Positions 35,021 through 43,491 are shown, counted from the first letter of the stretch. The stretch is DNA of 64,000 nt from CAVVPY01 sp963750295 (GCA_963750295.1 CAVVPY010000001.1:2356001-2420000), one strand, 5' to 3'. Numbers and translations are program-made. The notes: a model not told the origin generated them from the letters alone.

Positions 35021-35117
35021 GGCCGCTCCGCTGCGCCAGCGCACGTTCGATCACCAGAACGATGCGATCTTGCCAAATGTGCGGACACCAGAACGACGTC
35101 CGGGTAGACCTAGGGGT

Positions 35118-35441
35118 ATGACTGGAGAACCTAGCTACATCGAACTGGGTGTGCGCGACGACCAGGCCGCGAAGTCCTTCTACGGCCGACTGTTCGGCTG
35201 GAAACCGGTGGAGCCGGGCCAGGTCGACACCACGACGTTGTCCATCGGTATCCATGGTGGCGACGACAACTCGCACTTCGAGGTGTTCTTCGCAGTGGAC
35301 GACCTGGAGTCCTCGATCGAGCAGGTTCGCGGGCTCGGTGGACGGACAGTGAGCGACGTCAACGAGACCCCTGGGTTCGGTCGCTGGGTCGAATGTGCCG
35401 ATGATCAAGGCGTCCGTTTCGGCCTACGGCAGTCGGGCTGA
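35118..35441 (+). CDS. VOC family protein
   Basis: A 107-residue VOC protein. PSYIELGVRDDQAAKSFYGRL begins the first half, HFEVFFAVDDLESSIEQVRG begins the second, and WVECADDQGVRFGLRQSG ends it. Start ATG 35118 is set by the homologous N-terminus; the open frame extends upstream into an AraC remnant. Function unknown; similar proteins accompany many small actinobacterial stress or resistance genes. Confidence 0.85.
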   Translation: MTGEPSYIELGVRDDQAAKSFYGRLFGWKPVEPGQVDTTTLSIGIHGGDDNSHFEVFFAVDDLESSIEQVRGLGGRTVSDVNETPGFGRWVECADDQGVRFGLRQSG

Positions 35442-35534
35442 ACAGGCAACGGCAGATTGCCTGGCCATGACCCCGGGCCGATGGGCTTCGCCGGAGCCGA
35501 GCACACTGTCCTCACCGACGGAGAGGCGCACACG

Positions 35535-35975
35535 ATGCCGAGGTCAGATCGCGGAGTCGAAATTGGCGCGTGGATGCTCGAGAACGGCCACCGGATGGTG
35601 CTGAAGCTGACGGGAGGCCGCTACCCGAAATCCATCGCGGGCATGAAGCCCATCGAGCTGCACACGTACGGCCGAAAGTCCGGCAAGCGCTATTCGACAT
35701 TGCTCACCGCTCCCCTGCACGAGCCGAACCGGCTGGTCGTCGTCGCCTCAAAGGGCGGGCATACAGATCACCCCGACTGGTACAAGAATCTGCTCGCCAA
35801 TCCCGACGTCGAGGTCACCGTTGACGACCGCACGATGCCGATGCGCGCCCGAACCGCGACGCCCGAGGAGAAGGCCGAACTGTGGCCGGTCGTCGTCAGG
35901 ACCTACAAGGGATACGCGGGCTACCAGCGCAACACCGATCGCGACATTCCGTTGGTCATCTGCGAACCACGCTGA
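35535..35975 (+). CDS. Nitroreductase/deazaflavin-dependent family protein
   Basis: A 146-residue Ddn-like split-barrel protein. The core IELHTYGRKSGKRYSTLLTA and LVVVASKGGHTDHPDWYKNL contains the GRKSG and ASKGG motifs typical of the family, followed by NLLANPDVEVTV. GGAGAGG lies nine bases before ATG 35535. It is the second such protein within 2 kb and converges on a deleted alpha/beta hydrolase gene. Confidence 0.88.
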   Translation: MPRSDRGVEIGAWMLENGHRMVLKLTGGRYPKSIAGMKPIELHTYGRKSGKRYSTLLTAPLHEPNRLVVVASKGGHTDHPDWYKNLLANPDVEVTVDDRTMPMRARTATPEEKAELWPVVVRTYKGYAGYQRNTDRDIPLVICEPR

Positions 35976-35986
35976 CGCGCGGTCGG

Positions 35987-36421
35987 CTACAGGGCGCCAT
36001 CGCGGTGGTCGTACGCGATTGCCTGCGCGACCTCACTCAGGTCATCGTTGAGGTGATGATCCCGGTGGGGCAGCCGGTGCAGGTACGCCTGTGGGATCGC
36101 GCGGGAGTACAGGTCGATGTGGTCCGGTGACGCGGTGTGATCGCTCAGCCCGTGGAACAGGTGCACCGGCACGCCGCGCGGCAGTCTCGCACCAAGGTCG
36201 AGAGGCAACTCGAAGTCCTCGCCCGGCCAGCCGCCTGCACCGACGAACGGGGCGGCGATGAGCATGATCGCGCCGAGGCGCCGTGCCGGTGAGGCCTCGG
36301 CGAGATACTCGTAGCCTTCCCCGAGCTCATCCCTCAGGCTGTCGACCAGCTTCGCGTCCCAGTCGTCGTGGGTGCCTGCGCCGCCACCCTGGATGAACAC
36401 GACTTGACGGGAAGCGGGCAT
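35987..36421 (-). pseudogene. RBBP9/YdeN-type alpha/beta hydrolase lacking its nucleophile
   Basis: An open frame of 144 codons from ATG 36421 (AAGGAGGATC upstream). It starts RQVVFIQGGGAGTHDDWDAK and continues to DELGEGYEY, then jumps straight to LAEASPARRLGAIMLIAAPF and GLSDHTASPDHIDLYSRAIP. Family members have some 45 more residues between these blocks, including the GHSVGG nucleophile elbow. The reading frame is kept, so this looks like an in-frame deletion of about 140 bp. The Asp (GLSDHT) and His (PHRDHHLNDDL) of the triad remain, but no catalytic Ser does. Probably inactive. Confidence 0.7.
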
Positions 36422-36638
36422 GCCGGATCCTCCTTGGCGGATGCTTCCTCCCGCTTCGGACCGTACGGGGACTGACTGACAATGTGTCCCTTTCGAATGT
36501 GTCGCGAGAGGCCGCGGGCAGCTCACGCTTGGCTACTGCGTGGCGAGCCGTCCCAACCCACGAAGCCCGAGTGGCTCGAGATGATGGGCGCACCCGGTCG
36601 TGACGTTTCTCGGGCGGGGCCTCCGGTAGAACTGACAG

Positions 36639-37499
36639 GTGCGTTACTCGATCAACATTCCCAACTTCGGCGACTTCGCCGACGCCCGCACGGTGGCGAA
36701 GGTCGCGAGAGCGGCCGAGGTGGCGGGTTGGGACGCCTTGTTCGTCTGGGACCACGTGGTGCACGACAAGAAGGCGCGCGGACGACAGCCGTTCGGGGAT
36801 CCGTGGATGCTGTTGACCGCTGCCGCACTCGCGACGTCGCGACTGCGTCTCGGCACGCTGGTGACGCCGGTTGCCCGGCGCCGTCCTGAACAGTTGGCCC
36901 GGCAGGTTGCCACCCTCGACTCGCTGTCGGGCGGCCGAGTCGTCTTCGGCGCCGGACTGGGCGGCCCGATCGAGGACGAGTTCGCGAGTTTCGGCGACAC
37001 CACCGATCCGCTCGTCCTCGCCGAGCGACTCGACGAGGGACTCGGGCTGCTGAGCCGCTACTGGTCCGGCGAGACGGTCGACCACGACGGGCCGCACTAC
37101 CGGGTCCGTGCGACCGCGCTGCTGCCGGCAACGGTCCAGCGCCCCCGCCCACCGGTGTGGATCGCCGGCTACTGGCCCAACCGCCGACCGATGCGCCGCG
37201 CAGCCGCGTGGGACGGTGCCGTACCGCTGTTCGAGTCCGCGCGCTACGGCCAAGCCCCACCGCCGGGCGAGGTGAGCGATCTCGTTGACTACATCGCGCA
37301 GCAGCGCGGCGACCGAGTGGCCGAGCCGTTCGACATCGTGGTCGGCGGCGTCAGCCAGCCCTCGACCGCCGCCGACCTGATCGGTCCGCTCCGGGACGCC
37401 GGCGCGACGTGGTGGGACGAACGGCAGATGCACAACAATCTCGACCGCGCCCAGCCGGTGCTACGCCGCATCGAAGAAGGACCGCCCGCGATCGAGTAA
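36639..37499 (+). CDS. LLM-class flavin/F420-dependent oxidoreductase
   Basis: A 286-residue luciferase-like TIM-barrel oxidoreductase. It begins RYSINIPNFGDFADARTVAK; then AEVAGWDALFVWDHVVHDKK, LRLGTLVTPVARRRPEQLAR and SGGRVVFGAGLG. The C-terminal VWIAGYWPNRRPMRRAAAWDG is typical. The start is GTG 36639. It stands alone between a decayed hydrolase and a GNAT gene. Substrate and whether FMN or F420 is used are not visible. Confidence 0.88.
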   Translation: MRYSINIPNFGDFADARTVAKVARAAEVAGWDALFVWDHVVHDKKARGRQPFGDPWMLLTAAALATSRLRLGTLVTPVARRRPEQLARQVATLDSLSGGRVVFGAGLGGPIEDEFASFGDTTDPLVLAERLDEGLGLLSRYWSGETVDHDGPHYRVRATALLPATVQRPRPPVWIAGYWPNRRPMRRAAAWDGAVPLFESARYGQAPPPGEVSDLVDYIAQQRGDRVAEPFDIVVGGVSQPSTAADLIGPLRDAGATWWDERQMHNNLDRAQPVLRRIEEGPPAIE

Positions 37500-37620
37500 C
37501 CACATACCGGAATCCTCCCGGACGGCCCTCCCCACCCGATCCGCGAATCACCGATCGGCGCCCAGGCCGCCGCGATCAACTCGAGTGCGGGGACGCTGTA
37601 CAACCCAGTACGGTCCGGTC

Positions 37621-38079
37621 ATGCCCTCGGATGAGTTCATGCCGGTCGACTTCAATCCGCCCAGATCACTGCTCACCGACCAGTTCCACCTCGAACCGCT
37701 GGGGCCGCAGCACAATCACGCCGATCACGCCGCCTGGATGTCGAGCATCGAGCACATACGCTCGACTCCCGGCTACCCCGACGGCAACTGGCCACCACCC
37801 AACGGCATGACGCTCGAGGAGAACCTCGCCGACCTCCGCCGCCACGCCGACGACTTCTCGCGACGCGCGGGTTTCACCTTCACCGTGCTGGACCCCGGCG
37901 ACCACGACGTCATCGGCTGCATCTACATCTATCCCACGGCCTCCGAGCAGTGGGACGTCACGGTGCAGTCGTGGGTGCGGGCGGACAGAGCTGGCCTCGA
38001 CGTGCCGCTCGCCGATGCCGTCGCACAGTGGCTCGCCACCGACTGGCCTTGGGAGCGCGTGGACCGCTGCGGGCGCTGA
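37621..38079 (+). CDS. GNAT-family N-acetyltransferase
   Basis: A 152-residue acetyltransferase-like protein. TDQFHLEPLGPQHNHADHAAW near residue 20, FTFTVLDPGDHDVIGCIYIYP near residue 85 and an arginine-containing VQSWVRADRAGLDVPLADAV region correspond to the GNAT core, though the acetyl-CoA pyrophosphate loop is not the classic QxxGxG/A. It ends WPWERVDRCGR. ATG 37621 was chosen; the frame opens earlier at 37585. Acceptor unknown. Confidence 0.78.
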   Translation: MPSDEFMPVDFNPPRSLLTDQFHLEPLGPQHNHADHAAWMSSIEHIRSTPGYPDGNWPPPNGMTLEENLADLRRHADDFSRRAGFTFTVLDPGDHDVIGCIYIYPTASEQWDVTVQSWVRADRAGLDVPLADAVAQWLATDWPWERVDRCGR

Positions 38080-38118
38080 GTCCCGATAACACGCTCGCTG
38101 CCGTGGACGTCGCGCCTC

Positions 38119-38508
38119 TCACCCGACGCGCACTGGCACCGGGCCTGCCGTGAGCGGCGTCGAGTGCCGCTTCCAGACCCGCCACTGCCCGTCGCGCTGT
38201 CGCCACACATCCGTCACGACAAAGAGGCCGCTTCGGTCCACCCCGCCGACCGTGGCGTGCATCTGCGCCCGATGAAGCACAGCAGCGACGCGTCCATCCA
38301 CGTCGATCGTCTGGTCCTGAACGTCATAGGAGTGCACCACGTAGTCCGGCAGCATGGCTAGCCAGCGATCTCTCGGCACGACGGCCGCCACCGGCTGGAC
38401 GAGCACAAGGGCAAAGTCCGCGTCGAGGACGTCTGCGGCAGCCTCGCCGTCACGCTCGGCAATGCATCGCTGGAACTCAGTCATGGCCGCTTCCAGATCA
38501 GTGCTCAC
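38119..38508 (-). CDS. NTF2-like (SnoaL) protein
   Basis: A 129-residue NTF2-fold protein from GTG 38508; ATG 38484 is an alternative. The helix STDLEAAMTEFQRCIAERDG, then EAAADVLDADFALVLVQPVA, and the final strand WRQRDGQWRVWKRHSTPLTA match DUF4440/SnoaL-like proteins. The frame is open further upstream to 38607, but that part is Arg/Pro-rich. It is divergent from the exonuclease gene. Confidence 0.78.
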   Translation of the reverse strand: MSTDLEAAMTEFQRCIAERDGEAAADVLDADFALVLVQPVAAVVPRDRWLAMLPDYVVHSYDVQDQTIDVDGRVAAVLHRAQMHATVGGVDRSGLFVVTDVWRQRDGQWRVWKRHSTPLTAGPVPVRVG

Positions 38509-38638
38509 GGCGTGATCGTCCCACGAAGGCCGCACTCGTCGATCTGCTCGCGCTGCGGGTCGGTTGCCAGATGATCCGGTGCTCGACATTCGCCCAAGGG
38601 GTGGCACAGAGGCTCGGGCACCGTGACAGGCTTGCGGG

Positions 38639-39517
38639 GTGTTCGTTCATCTCGTTGATGGCACGTATGAGATCTTTCGACAGTTCTACGCACCGCGGCC
38701 CGGACATCTGGACAGCGACGGCCTCGAGATCGGCGCGACGCGCGGCGTGGTGCAGTCCGTCTTCACGATGCTTCAAGGCGGCGCGACACACCTCGGCGTC
38801 GCGACCGACCATGTCATCGAGTCGTTCCGCAACGACATATGGCGCTCGTACAAGTCGAGCGCCGGCATGGACCCGCTGCTGCTCGCGCAGTTCGATTGGC
38901 TCGAGGACGCGCTGCGGGCACTCGGTGTCGCGGTGTGGCCGATGGTGGAGGTGGAGGCGGACGACGCGCTGGCCAGCGCAGCCGTGCTCGCCGCTGCCGA
39001 GCCACGGGTCGAGCAGGTCATCATCTGCACCCCGGACAAAGATCTTGGCCAATGCGTCGGCGGCAAGGTCGTCCAATTGGACCGACGTCAGGACAAACTG
39101 ATCGACGCCAACGCAGTCATCGACAAGTTCGGCGTCCCTGCCGGGTCGATCCCCGACTGGCTGGCCCTCGTCGGCGACAGCGCGGACGGTTTCCCCGGCT
39201 TGCCCGGATTCGGCGCGAAGTCCGCCGCGACGCTGCTCGCCCGCTACGGGCACCTCGAGCACATCCCGACCAACGCCGATGACTGGGACGTCACGGTGCG
39301 TGGCGCGGCCAAGCTGGCGGCGACACTCGCCGCGCAGCGCGCCGATGCCGACCTGTTCAAGAAGTTGGCCACCCTGCGTACGGACGCCGAGGTCGGCCGC
39401 GTCGACGACTGGCAGTGGACCGGCCCAACCGCCGAGTTCCCCGCCTGGTGCCAGCGATTCGGCTGGCCGCGTCTGGCGGACGACGCGCTGGCATTGGCAG
39501 CGACCCGCGAGCCGTGA
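38639..39517 (+). CDS. 5'-3' exonuclease (FEN/Pol I N-domain family)
   Basis: A stand-alone 292-residue 5'-nuclease related to the N-terminal domain of DNA polymerase I. Metal-binding acidic blocks are visible: LVDGTYEIFRQFYAP at the start, VEVEADDALASAAVLAAA near residue 103, and VIICTPDKDLGQCVGGKVV near residue 128. The helix-hairpin-helix region is WLALVGDSADGFPGLPGFGAKSAATLL near residue 180. Start GTG 38639 has GCGGG upstream. It would process flap or RNA-primer ends in replication or repair; it is probably an accessory paralogue, as polA itself is not in the window. Confidence 0.9.
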   Translation: MFVHLVDGTYEIFRQFYAPRPGHLDSDGLEIGATRGVVQSVFTMLQGGATHLGVATDHVIESFRNDIWRSYKSSAGMDPLLLAQFDWLEDALRALGVAVWPMVEVEADDALASAAVLAAAEPRVEQVIICTPDKDLGQCVGGKVVQLDRRQDKLIDANAVIDKFGVPAGSIPDWLALVGDSADGFPGLPGFGAKSAATLLARYGHLEHIPTNADDWDVTVRGAAKLAATLAAQRADADLFKKLATLRTDAEVGRVDDWQWTGPTAEFPAWCQRFGWPRLADDALALAATREP

Positions 39518-39641
39518 CCAGCGTGGTAACCAAGCAGCGCGTGGACCCCGTCACGGTCTAGTCAGCTTGGGTGATCCGGTGACAAACCGCGCCCGCGGGG
39601 AACGTTCGGGTGTTTGCAGGGTGGCTCGCGCTCACTAGGAT

Positions 39642-40502
39642 GTGCCCGACATGGGGGCCGGTGTGCTCAAGCGCGAACGGGCGAGTAGTGACCGGGTGCT
39701 GCTGGCCACGCGTGTGTTGGCAGCGGTCATCGTCCCGTTCCTCGTCCTGGCGTTCCTGGTCCTGGTGCCCTGGCCGACCGACACGAAGCGGTTGTTCGCG
39801 TGGCAGATCATGCCGACCATGTCGCCCATGGTGCTCGGGTCGGTTTATCTTGGTGGCGCCTACTTCTTCGTTCGGGTTGTCGGTGCCTCGCAATGGCACA
39901 CGGTTGCCGGTGGGTTCGTACCCGTCGGGACGTTCGCGACGTTGATGGGCGTGACGACGATCCTTCACTGGCAGCGGTTTCTGCATGGCAATGTCGCGTT
40001 CTGGCTCTGGGTCGCGCTGTACTTCACGACCCCGTTCTTGGTGTTCGTGGTGTTCTTGCGCAACCAACGAGAGTACGACTCGAGAGCGGACTCCTCCGGG
40101 CGAATCGGTTCCGCGGCGGCGGGCGGTTTCGTTCTGATCGGCGTGACGTCGATGGCAATGTGCGTGTTTCTCTACGTGTTTCCTACGCGCGCGGTGGACG
40201 TCTGGCCGTGGCACCTGACTCCTCTGACCGCACGCATGCTGGGCGCGATCTTCGCGCTGGGCGTGGCAGGTGTCGGCGCGTGGTGGGAGCGGCGGTGGAG
40301 TGCGATGCGGATCCTGCTGCAGGTCGCGGGCCTCATGCTCGTGCTCATCCTGATTGCTGGAGCACGCGCGCATGCCGAATTCGACCCGTCGAACCCGCTG
40401 ACCTGGCTGTTGCTCGTGGGCTTCGCAGTGACCACGGCGGCGCTGGTCGTCTTCTATGTGCGCATGGAGTCGCACCTATCGCCGAGAGAAGGCATGACAT
40501 AG
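39642..40502 (+). CDS. Multi-pass membrane protein of unknown function
   Basis: A 286-residue protein with about seven hydrophobic helices separated by short loops. The first (VLAAVIVPFLVLAFLVLVPW) begins near residue 25. An HWQRFLHGNVAFWLWVALYF block lies in the middle and a charged C-terminus (MESHLSPREGMT) at the end. The start is GTG 39642 (AGGA upstream) or ATG 39651. I do not recognise the family. It stands alone, convergent with a dehydratase gene. Confidence 0.78.
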   Translation: MPDMGAGVLKRERASSDRVLLATRVLAAVIVPFLVLAFLVLVPWPTDTKRLFAWQIMPTMSPMVLGSVYLGGAYFFVRVVGASQWHTVAGGFVPVGTFATLMGVTTILHWQRFLHGNVAFWLWVALYFTTPFLVFVVFLRNQREYDSRADSSGRIGSAAAGGFVLIGVTSMAMCVFLYVFPTRAVDVWPWHLTPLTARMLGAIFALGVAGVGAWWERRWSAMRILLQVAGLMLVLILIAGARAHAEFDPSNPLTWLLLVGFAVTTAALVVFYVRMESHLSPREGMT

Positions 40503-40592
40503 CGCTAGAAGATCATCCGGCGCGGCGAACGCGAGCTGCCACGGTGGTGGACGCGGTGGTCGTTCGACAAGCCGCGTGAGCCTCACGGGCTC

Positions 40593-41645
40593 CTACGCCT
40601 TGACCAGCCCGTCGTCGATCATCTGCTGGAAGTGCTCGACGACGGTCTCGCCTGCGGGACGAAAGTTGATGTCGAGCGCGTGGACCGTTCGCGCGTTGTC
40701 GAACGCCAGCGGCCAGCCGACGTTGCGGTCGACGTAGTTTGCAGTGAGCCCCGCGACCGGGGCGCCGAGCTTGATCAAGATCTTCGGCAGCTCGATCCGT
40801 GGAAAGGACGCGCGCCTGCCGTAGGCATCAGTCAGGATCTTGCTGATCTTGAGAAGGCTGATGGTCTCGGCGACGGCGATGTAGCGTCCGTGCGCCTCGG
40901 GGGTGAAACCCGCCTTGATGTGGGCCCGTCCCACGTCGCGCACGTCCACGACGCCCAATTGCAGCGCCGGAGCACCGGCGGTCATGGTGTAGTCGGTGAA
41001 GTGGCGCATCGTGGCCATGCTGCCCGAGTTGCTCGCGGTGGTCAGCGATGGGCCGAGCACCAGGCCCGGGTGGATGGTGATCAGATCCCACCGATCCTGA
41101 GCAGCCTGGATAGCCCACGCCTCCCGCTCCGCAGCGGTCTTGGAGTACGCGTAGGGCTGATGGTCGATCGAACTGGTGGTGTTCCAGTCGTCCTCGGTGA
41201 AGCACTCCTTGCCCTTCATGTCCGCGTTGTCGCCGTAGATCGCGGCGACACTGCTGGTGAGGACGACACGTTTCACCGACTCGGTCGTGTTGACACTCGC
41301 CAGGACGTTGCGAGTCCCCTGCAACGCCGGACGCACCAGCATCGCCTCCGGGTGCTTGATCTTCCCGAGCAGGAAGGGCGACGCGGTATGAACGACCAAC
41401 TCGCAGCCGCGCATGGCGTCGGTGAAGCTGCCCTCGTCGAGCAGGTCGGCCGCGCACAGGGTCAGCTTGCCGGGATGGGCGGCCGACAGCTCGTGAAGGT
41501 GCTCGAGGCCCTTCGGCTTGGCGGGATTGCGCACGGTTGCTCGCACCGTGTACCCGTCCTCCAGTAGGTACCGGACGATCCAACTGGCGACATACCCGCC
41601 CCCGCCGGTGACGAGTACGGGAGCGACCGGGTCTATGACGCTCAT
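40593..41645 (-). CDS. NAD-dependent epimerase/reductase (cinnamoyl-CoA/dihydroflavonol reductase-like)
   Basis: An extended SDR of 350 residues. The cofactor site is VLVTGGGGYVASWIVRYLLE at residues 10-29, and VVLTSSVAAIYGD leads to the catalytic YAYSKTAAEREAW (YxxxK) near residue 165. This layout is closest to dihydroflavonol-4-reductase/cinnamoyl-CoA-reductase-like SDRs. The start is ATG 41645; an upstream in-frame start at 41654 adds only three residues. Substrate unknown. It converges on the 39.6-kb membrane protein. Confidence 0.9.
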   Translation of the reverse strand: MSVIDPVAPVLVTGGGGYVASWIVRYLLEDGYTVRATVRNPAKPKGLEHLHELSAAHPGKLTLCAADLLDEGSFTDAMRGCELVVHTASPFLLGKIKHPEAMLVRPALQGTRNVLASVNTTESVKRVVLTSSVAAIYGDNADMKGKECFTEDDWNTTSSIDHQPYAYSKTAAEREAWAIQAAQDRWDLITIHPGLVLGPSLTTASNSGSMATMRHFTDYTMTAGAPALQLGVVDVRDVGRAHIKAGFTPEAHGRYIAVAETISLLKISKILTDAYGRRASFPRIELPKILIKLGAPVAGLTANYVDRNVGWPLAFDNARTVHALDINFRPAGETVVEHFQQMIDDGLVKA

Positions 41646-41832
41646 GCGCAGCACACTGCCACACGACGCGTCGCTGACGTATTCATCGACGAACTGGATC
41701 GCCCCGCGCTACAGCGCGGCTACCCGGCGAGCCCTGGCCCACCGGCTACGTCGAGTCATTCAACCGCCGCAGATCGGGAAAGTACGCGTCGTTGGGCCGC
41801 ACGTCGTTTGTTCAGGCGGTGAAGCGGATTGG

Positions 41833-42126
41833 TCAGCCGAAACTTCCGAGCGGGGTCGCCGCGGTCGGCGTTGGACCCTCGGCGCAACGCTGCACGATAC
41901 CGGCCTGGAATGCAGCGAACGCCGGCGAGGACGCCAGCGGGTTCACCTGCGTCGACAGCGTCGCGGTGTGCACGAAGCTCACTCCGTCCTCAAGCCGGTA
42001 GGCGCGGTAGCTGAGTCCCTCCGGCCGTACGAGCGCCAGTTCGGCGAAGACGTCGCCGATGAGGCTCGCGTTCTGTTCCGCGCATTCAGGCCTGGTGCGG
42101 TATTGCACGACGAGAGTCTGTGACAT
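41833..42126 (-). CDS. Small alpha/beta-barrel-like protein in ArsR operon
   Basis: A 97-residue protein starting MSQTLVVQYRTRPECAEQNA, then IGDVFAELALVRPEGLSYRA and YRLEDGVSFVHTATLS. The pattern (strand, two helices, strands) resembles the antibiotic-biosynthesis-monooxygenase/dimeric barrel type. ATG 42126 shares one base with the stop of the preceding gene (TGATG), so it is the last gene of a coupled ArsR-SRPBCC operon. Enzymatic activity is not demonstrated by any visible residue. Confidence 0.75.
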   Translation of the reverse strand: MSQTLVVQYRTRPECAEQNASLIGDVFAELALVRPEGLSYRAYRLEDGVSFVHTATLSTQVNPLASSPAFAAFQAGIVQRCAEGPTPTAATPLGSFG

Positions 42127-42527
42127 CAGATCGCCTTCGTTCGGTTGTTGCGGGCATCGTGGGTGAGCTCGGCGAGCCCCAGTGCCTCGAGCAGCGGCGG
42201 CAGGTACATTCCGAAGCGTCCCCGATAGCCCTTCCGTAGGCCGTACCAGCCACCGACCGGGTTCGTCTCGGACCGTCCCCACGCCTCGACGGTTCCGTCC
42301 TTGGCCGGCTTACCTTCGTCAGCCGCACCGAGCTCGACCCAGTCGCCTTGGGCGAGGAGCCACGTGTGCAGGTCCTGGATCGCGGCCAGGTGATATTTCA
42401 GCGTGGTCGATCCGACCTGGCAGACGAGCGCCGGCGGATCAGCCTCGGCGTCGCGATACATCGTGTAGCTCGACGTGCCCGGTGGAGTCGTCAGCCGCCA
42501 CGGATCATCTCTGGTTCCTTCAGTCAT
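42126..42527 (-). CDS. Conserved protein of unknown function in ArsR operon
   Basis: A 133-residue protein. WRLTTPPGTSSYTMYRDAEA, a hydrophobic VCQVGSTTLKYHLAAIQDLH block, and WGRSETNPVGGWYGLRKGYR with a GMYLPPLLEALGLAEL end are its clear features. Upstream and downstream stops and starts overlap by one base on both sides (TGATG), tying it to the SRPBCC and small barrel genes. I do not recognise the family with confidence. Confidence 0.78.
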   Translation of the reverse strand: MTEGTRDDPWRLTTPPGTSSYTMYRDAEADPPALVCQVGSTTLKYHLAAIQDLHTWLLAQGDWVELGAADEGKPAKDGTVEAWGRSETNPVGGWYGLRKGYRGRFGMYLPPLLEALGLAELTHDARNNRTKAI

Positions 42528-42973
42528 CAGTGCTGTCCTTCGGTGAGTGCGATCAGATAATGCGGCAGCAACGAGTCCCACCCGATCTGATTGCGCTCGC
42601 GCCACAGCGGCGCGGAGTCGCCGAGGCGCTCCCAACCACGATGGCTGATGTCGACCCGCGTAAGGCCTGGCTCGACGGGCGCAAAGTTGATCTCGACCTC
42701 AGTGGCATCGGCTCGGTCGCGGGCGAGGTGCCAGAGATAGCCCAGACGGTTTGGCGGTTGCCAGTCGGTGACTTCGCCCCATTCGTACTCGACGCCATCA
42801 ACGCCACGTTCGTAGATACGTCCGCCAACGCCGGCGTCGATGACCACCGATGCGGGCCTCCCGGTCACGGAGTGGTCGGGCGGCCACCACGCGTCGATGC
42901 ACGTAGTCCAGACCAGGAAGGCGTGTTCCACCGAGCAGGCGACCTGGAAGCTCATCTGCAACGGCGCTGTCAT
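42527..42973 (-). CDS. SRPBCC-fold (AHSA1-like) protein
   Basis: A 148-residue START/SRPBCC-fold protein. It shows VACSVEHAFLVWTTCIDAWW at the start, GVGGRIYERGVDGVEYEWGEV near residue 50, and WQPPNRLGYLWHLARDRADA, the usual AHSA1 order. Its ATG overlaps the ArsR stop by four bases (ATGA). ArsR-SRPBCC pairs are common in actinobacteria, where the SRPBCC protein probably binds a hydrophobic ligand. Confidence 0.9.
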   Translation of the reverse strand: MTAPLQMSFQVACSVEHAFLVWTTCIDAWWPPDHSVTGRPASVVIDAGVGGRIYERGVDGVEYEWGEVTDWQPPNRLGYLWHLARDRADATEVEINFAPVEPGLTRVDISHRGWERLGDSAPLWRERNQIGWDSLLPHYLIALTEGQH

Positions 42974-43293
42974 CGCGCGGCCCCCGGGCCGGTGTTCTCG
43001 GCGAACATGCGAAAACGTTCCGCGGCGTCGCCCCAGACGCCCTCGAGGTAATCACGCACGGGCCGCAGCCCCTTATCTTGGAGGTGATAGATGTGACGGG
43101 TGCCTTGCGCCCGTTCGGCGACGAGACCGGCCTCCTTGAGCAAGCGCAGGTGGCGCGAGACGGCGGGGCGGCTGATCGGCATGGCGGCGGCAAGGGCCTG
43201 TACCGACTGGTCACCCGCGCTCAGCAGCCGAAGGATCTCCCGCCGATTCCGATCACCGAGCGCCTCGAACGGATCGCCAGCTTGCTGAGGCAT
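42970..43293 (-). CDS. ArsR-family winged-helix regulator
   Basis: A 107-residue ArsR-type repressor. The winged helix reads LGDRNRREILRLLSAGDQSV, then AAAMPISRPAVSRHLRLLKE and AGLVAERAQGTRHIYHLQDK. It lacks the metal-binding CxC motif of true arsenic sensors, as usual for regulators paired with SRPBCC genes. First gene of a four-gene coupled operon; GGTTACC-type sites lie just upstream. Confidence 0.92.
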   Translation of the reverse strand: MPQQAGDPFEALGDRNRREILRLLSAGDQSVQALAAAMPISRPAVSRHLRLLKEAGLVAERAQGTRHIYHLQDKGLRPVRDYLEGVWGDAAERFRMFAENTGPGAAR

Positions 43294-43316
43294 CGCCCAC
43301 CTCCGTCGCTAGCTTT

Positions 43317-43354
43317 GGTAACCTCGCGGTTACCGTAGCTGATCGGTTACCGAT
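43317..43354. promoter_or_regulatory. GGTTACC inverted repeats, probable ArsR operator
   Basis: GGTAACC (43317-43323) and GGTTACC (43328-43334) form a perfect inverted repeat with a 4-bp spacer. A near-perfect palindrome, ATCGGTTACCGAT, follows at 43342-43354. These lie 24-61 bp upstream of the ArsR start and would suit autoregulation. Confidence 0.65.
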
Positions 43355-43491
43355 ACGCCAGCACCTGGACGCCGGAACCCGGCACCGCGATAGTGCTCGT
43401 GTCGCATATCGGCGGGGCGACTCGCGTTGCCAACGCATCGACGCGCAGGCGGTTCGACATCGTGCGACGGATTCGTGAAGACTCCGGTGTC

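Noticed and set aside
24507..35090. Shared GGACACCA word upstream of three small genes (about 24508, 26418, 35083)
   Set aside because: Only eight bases are conserved and the position relative to starts varies, so chance is likely.
36422..37433. Long minus-strand frame opposite the LLM oxidoreductase at 36.6 kb
   Set aside because: It is an antisense shadow of a clear family gene and continues the hydrolase frame upstream of its ribosome site.
41646..41832. Fragment reading TGYVESFNRR, reminiscent of an IS3-type transposase end
   Set aside because: The match is under a dozen residues with no flanking transposase sequence or inverted repeats.
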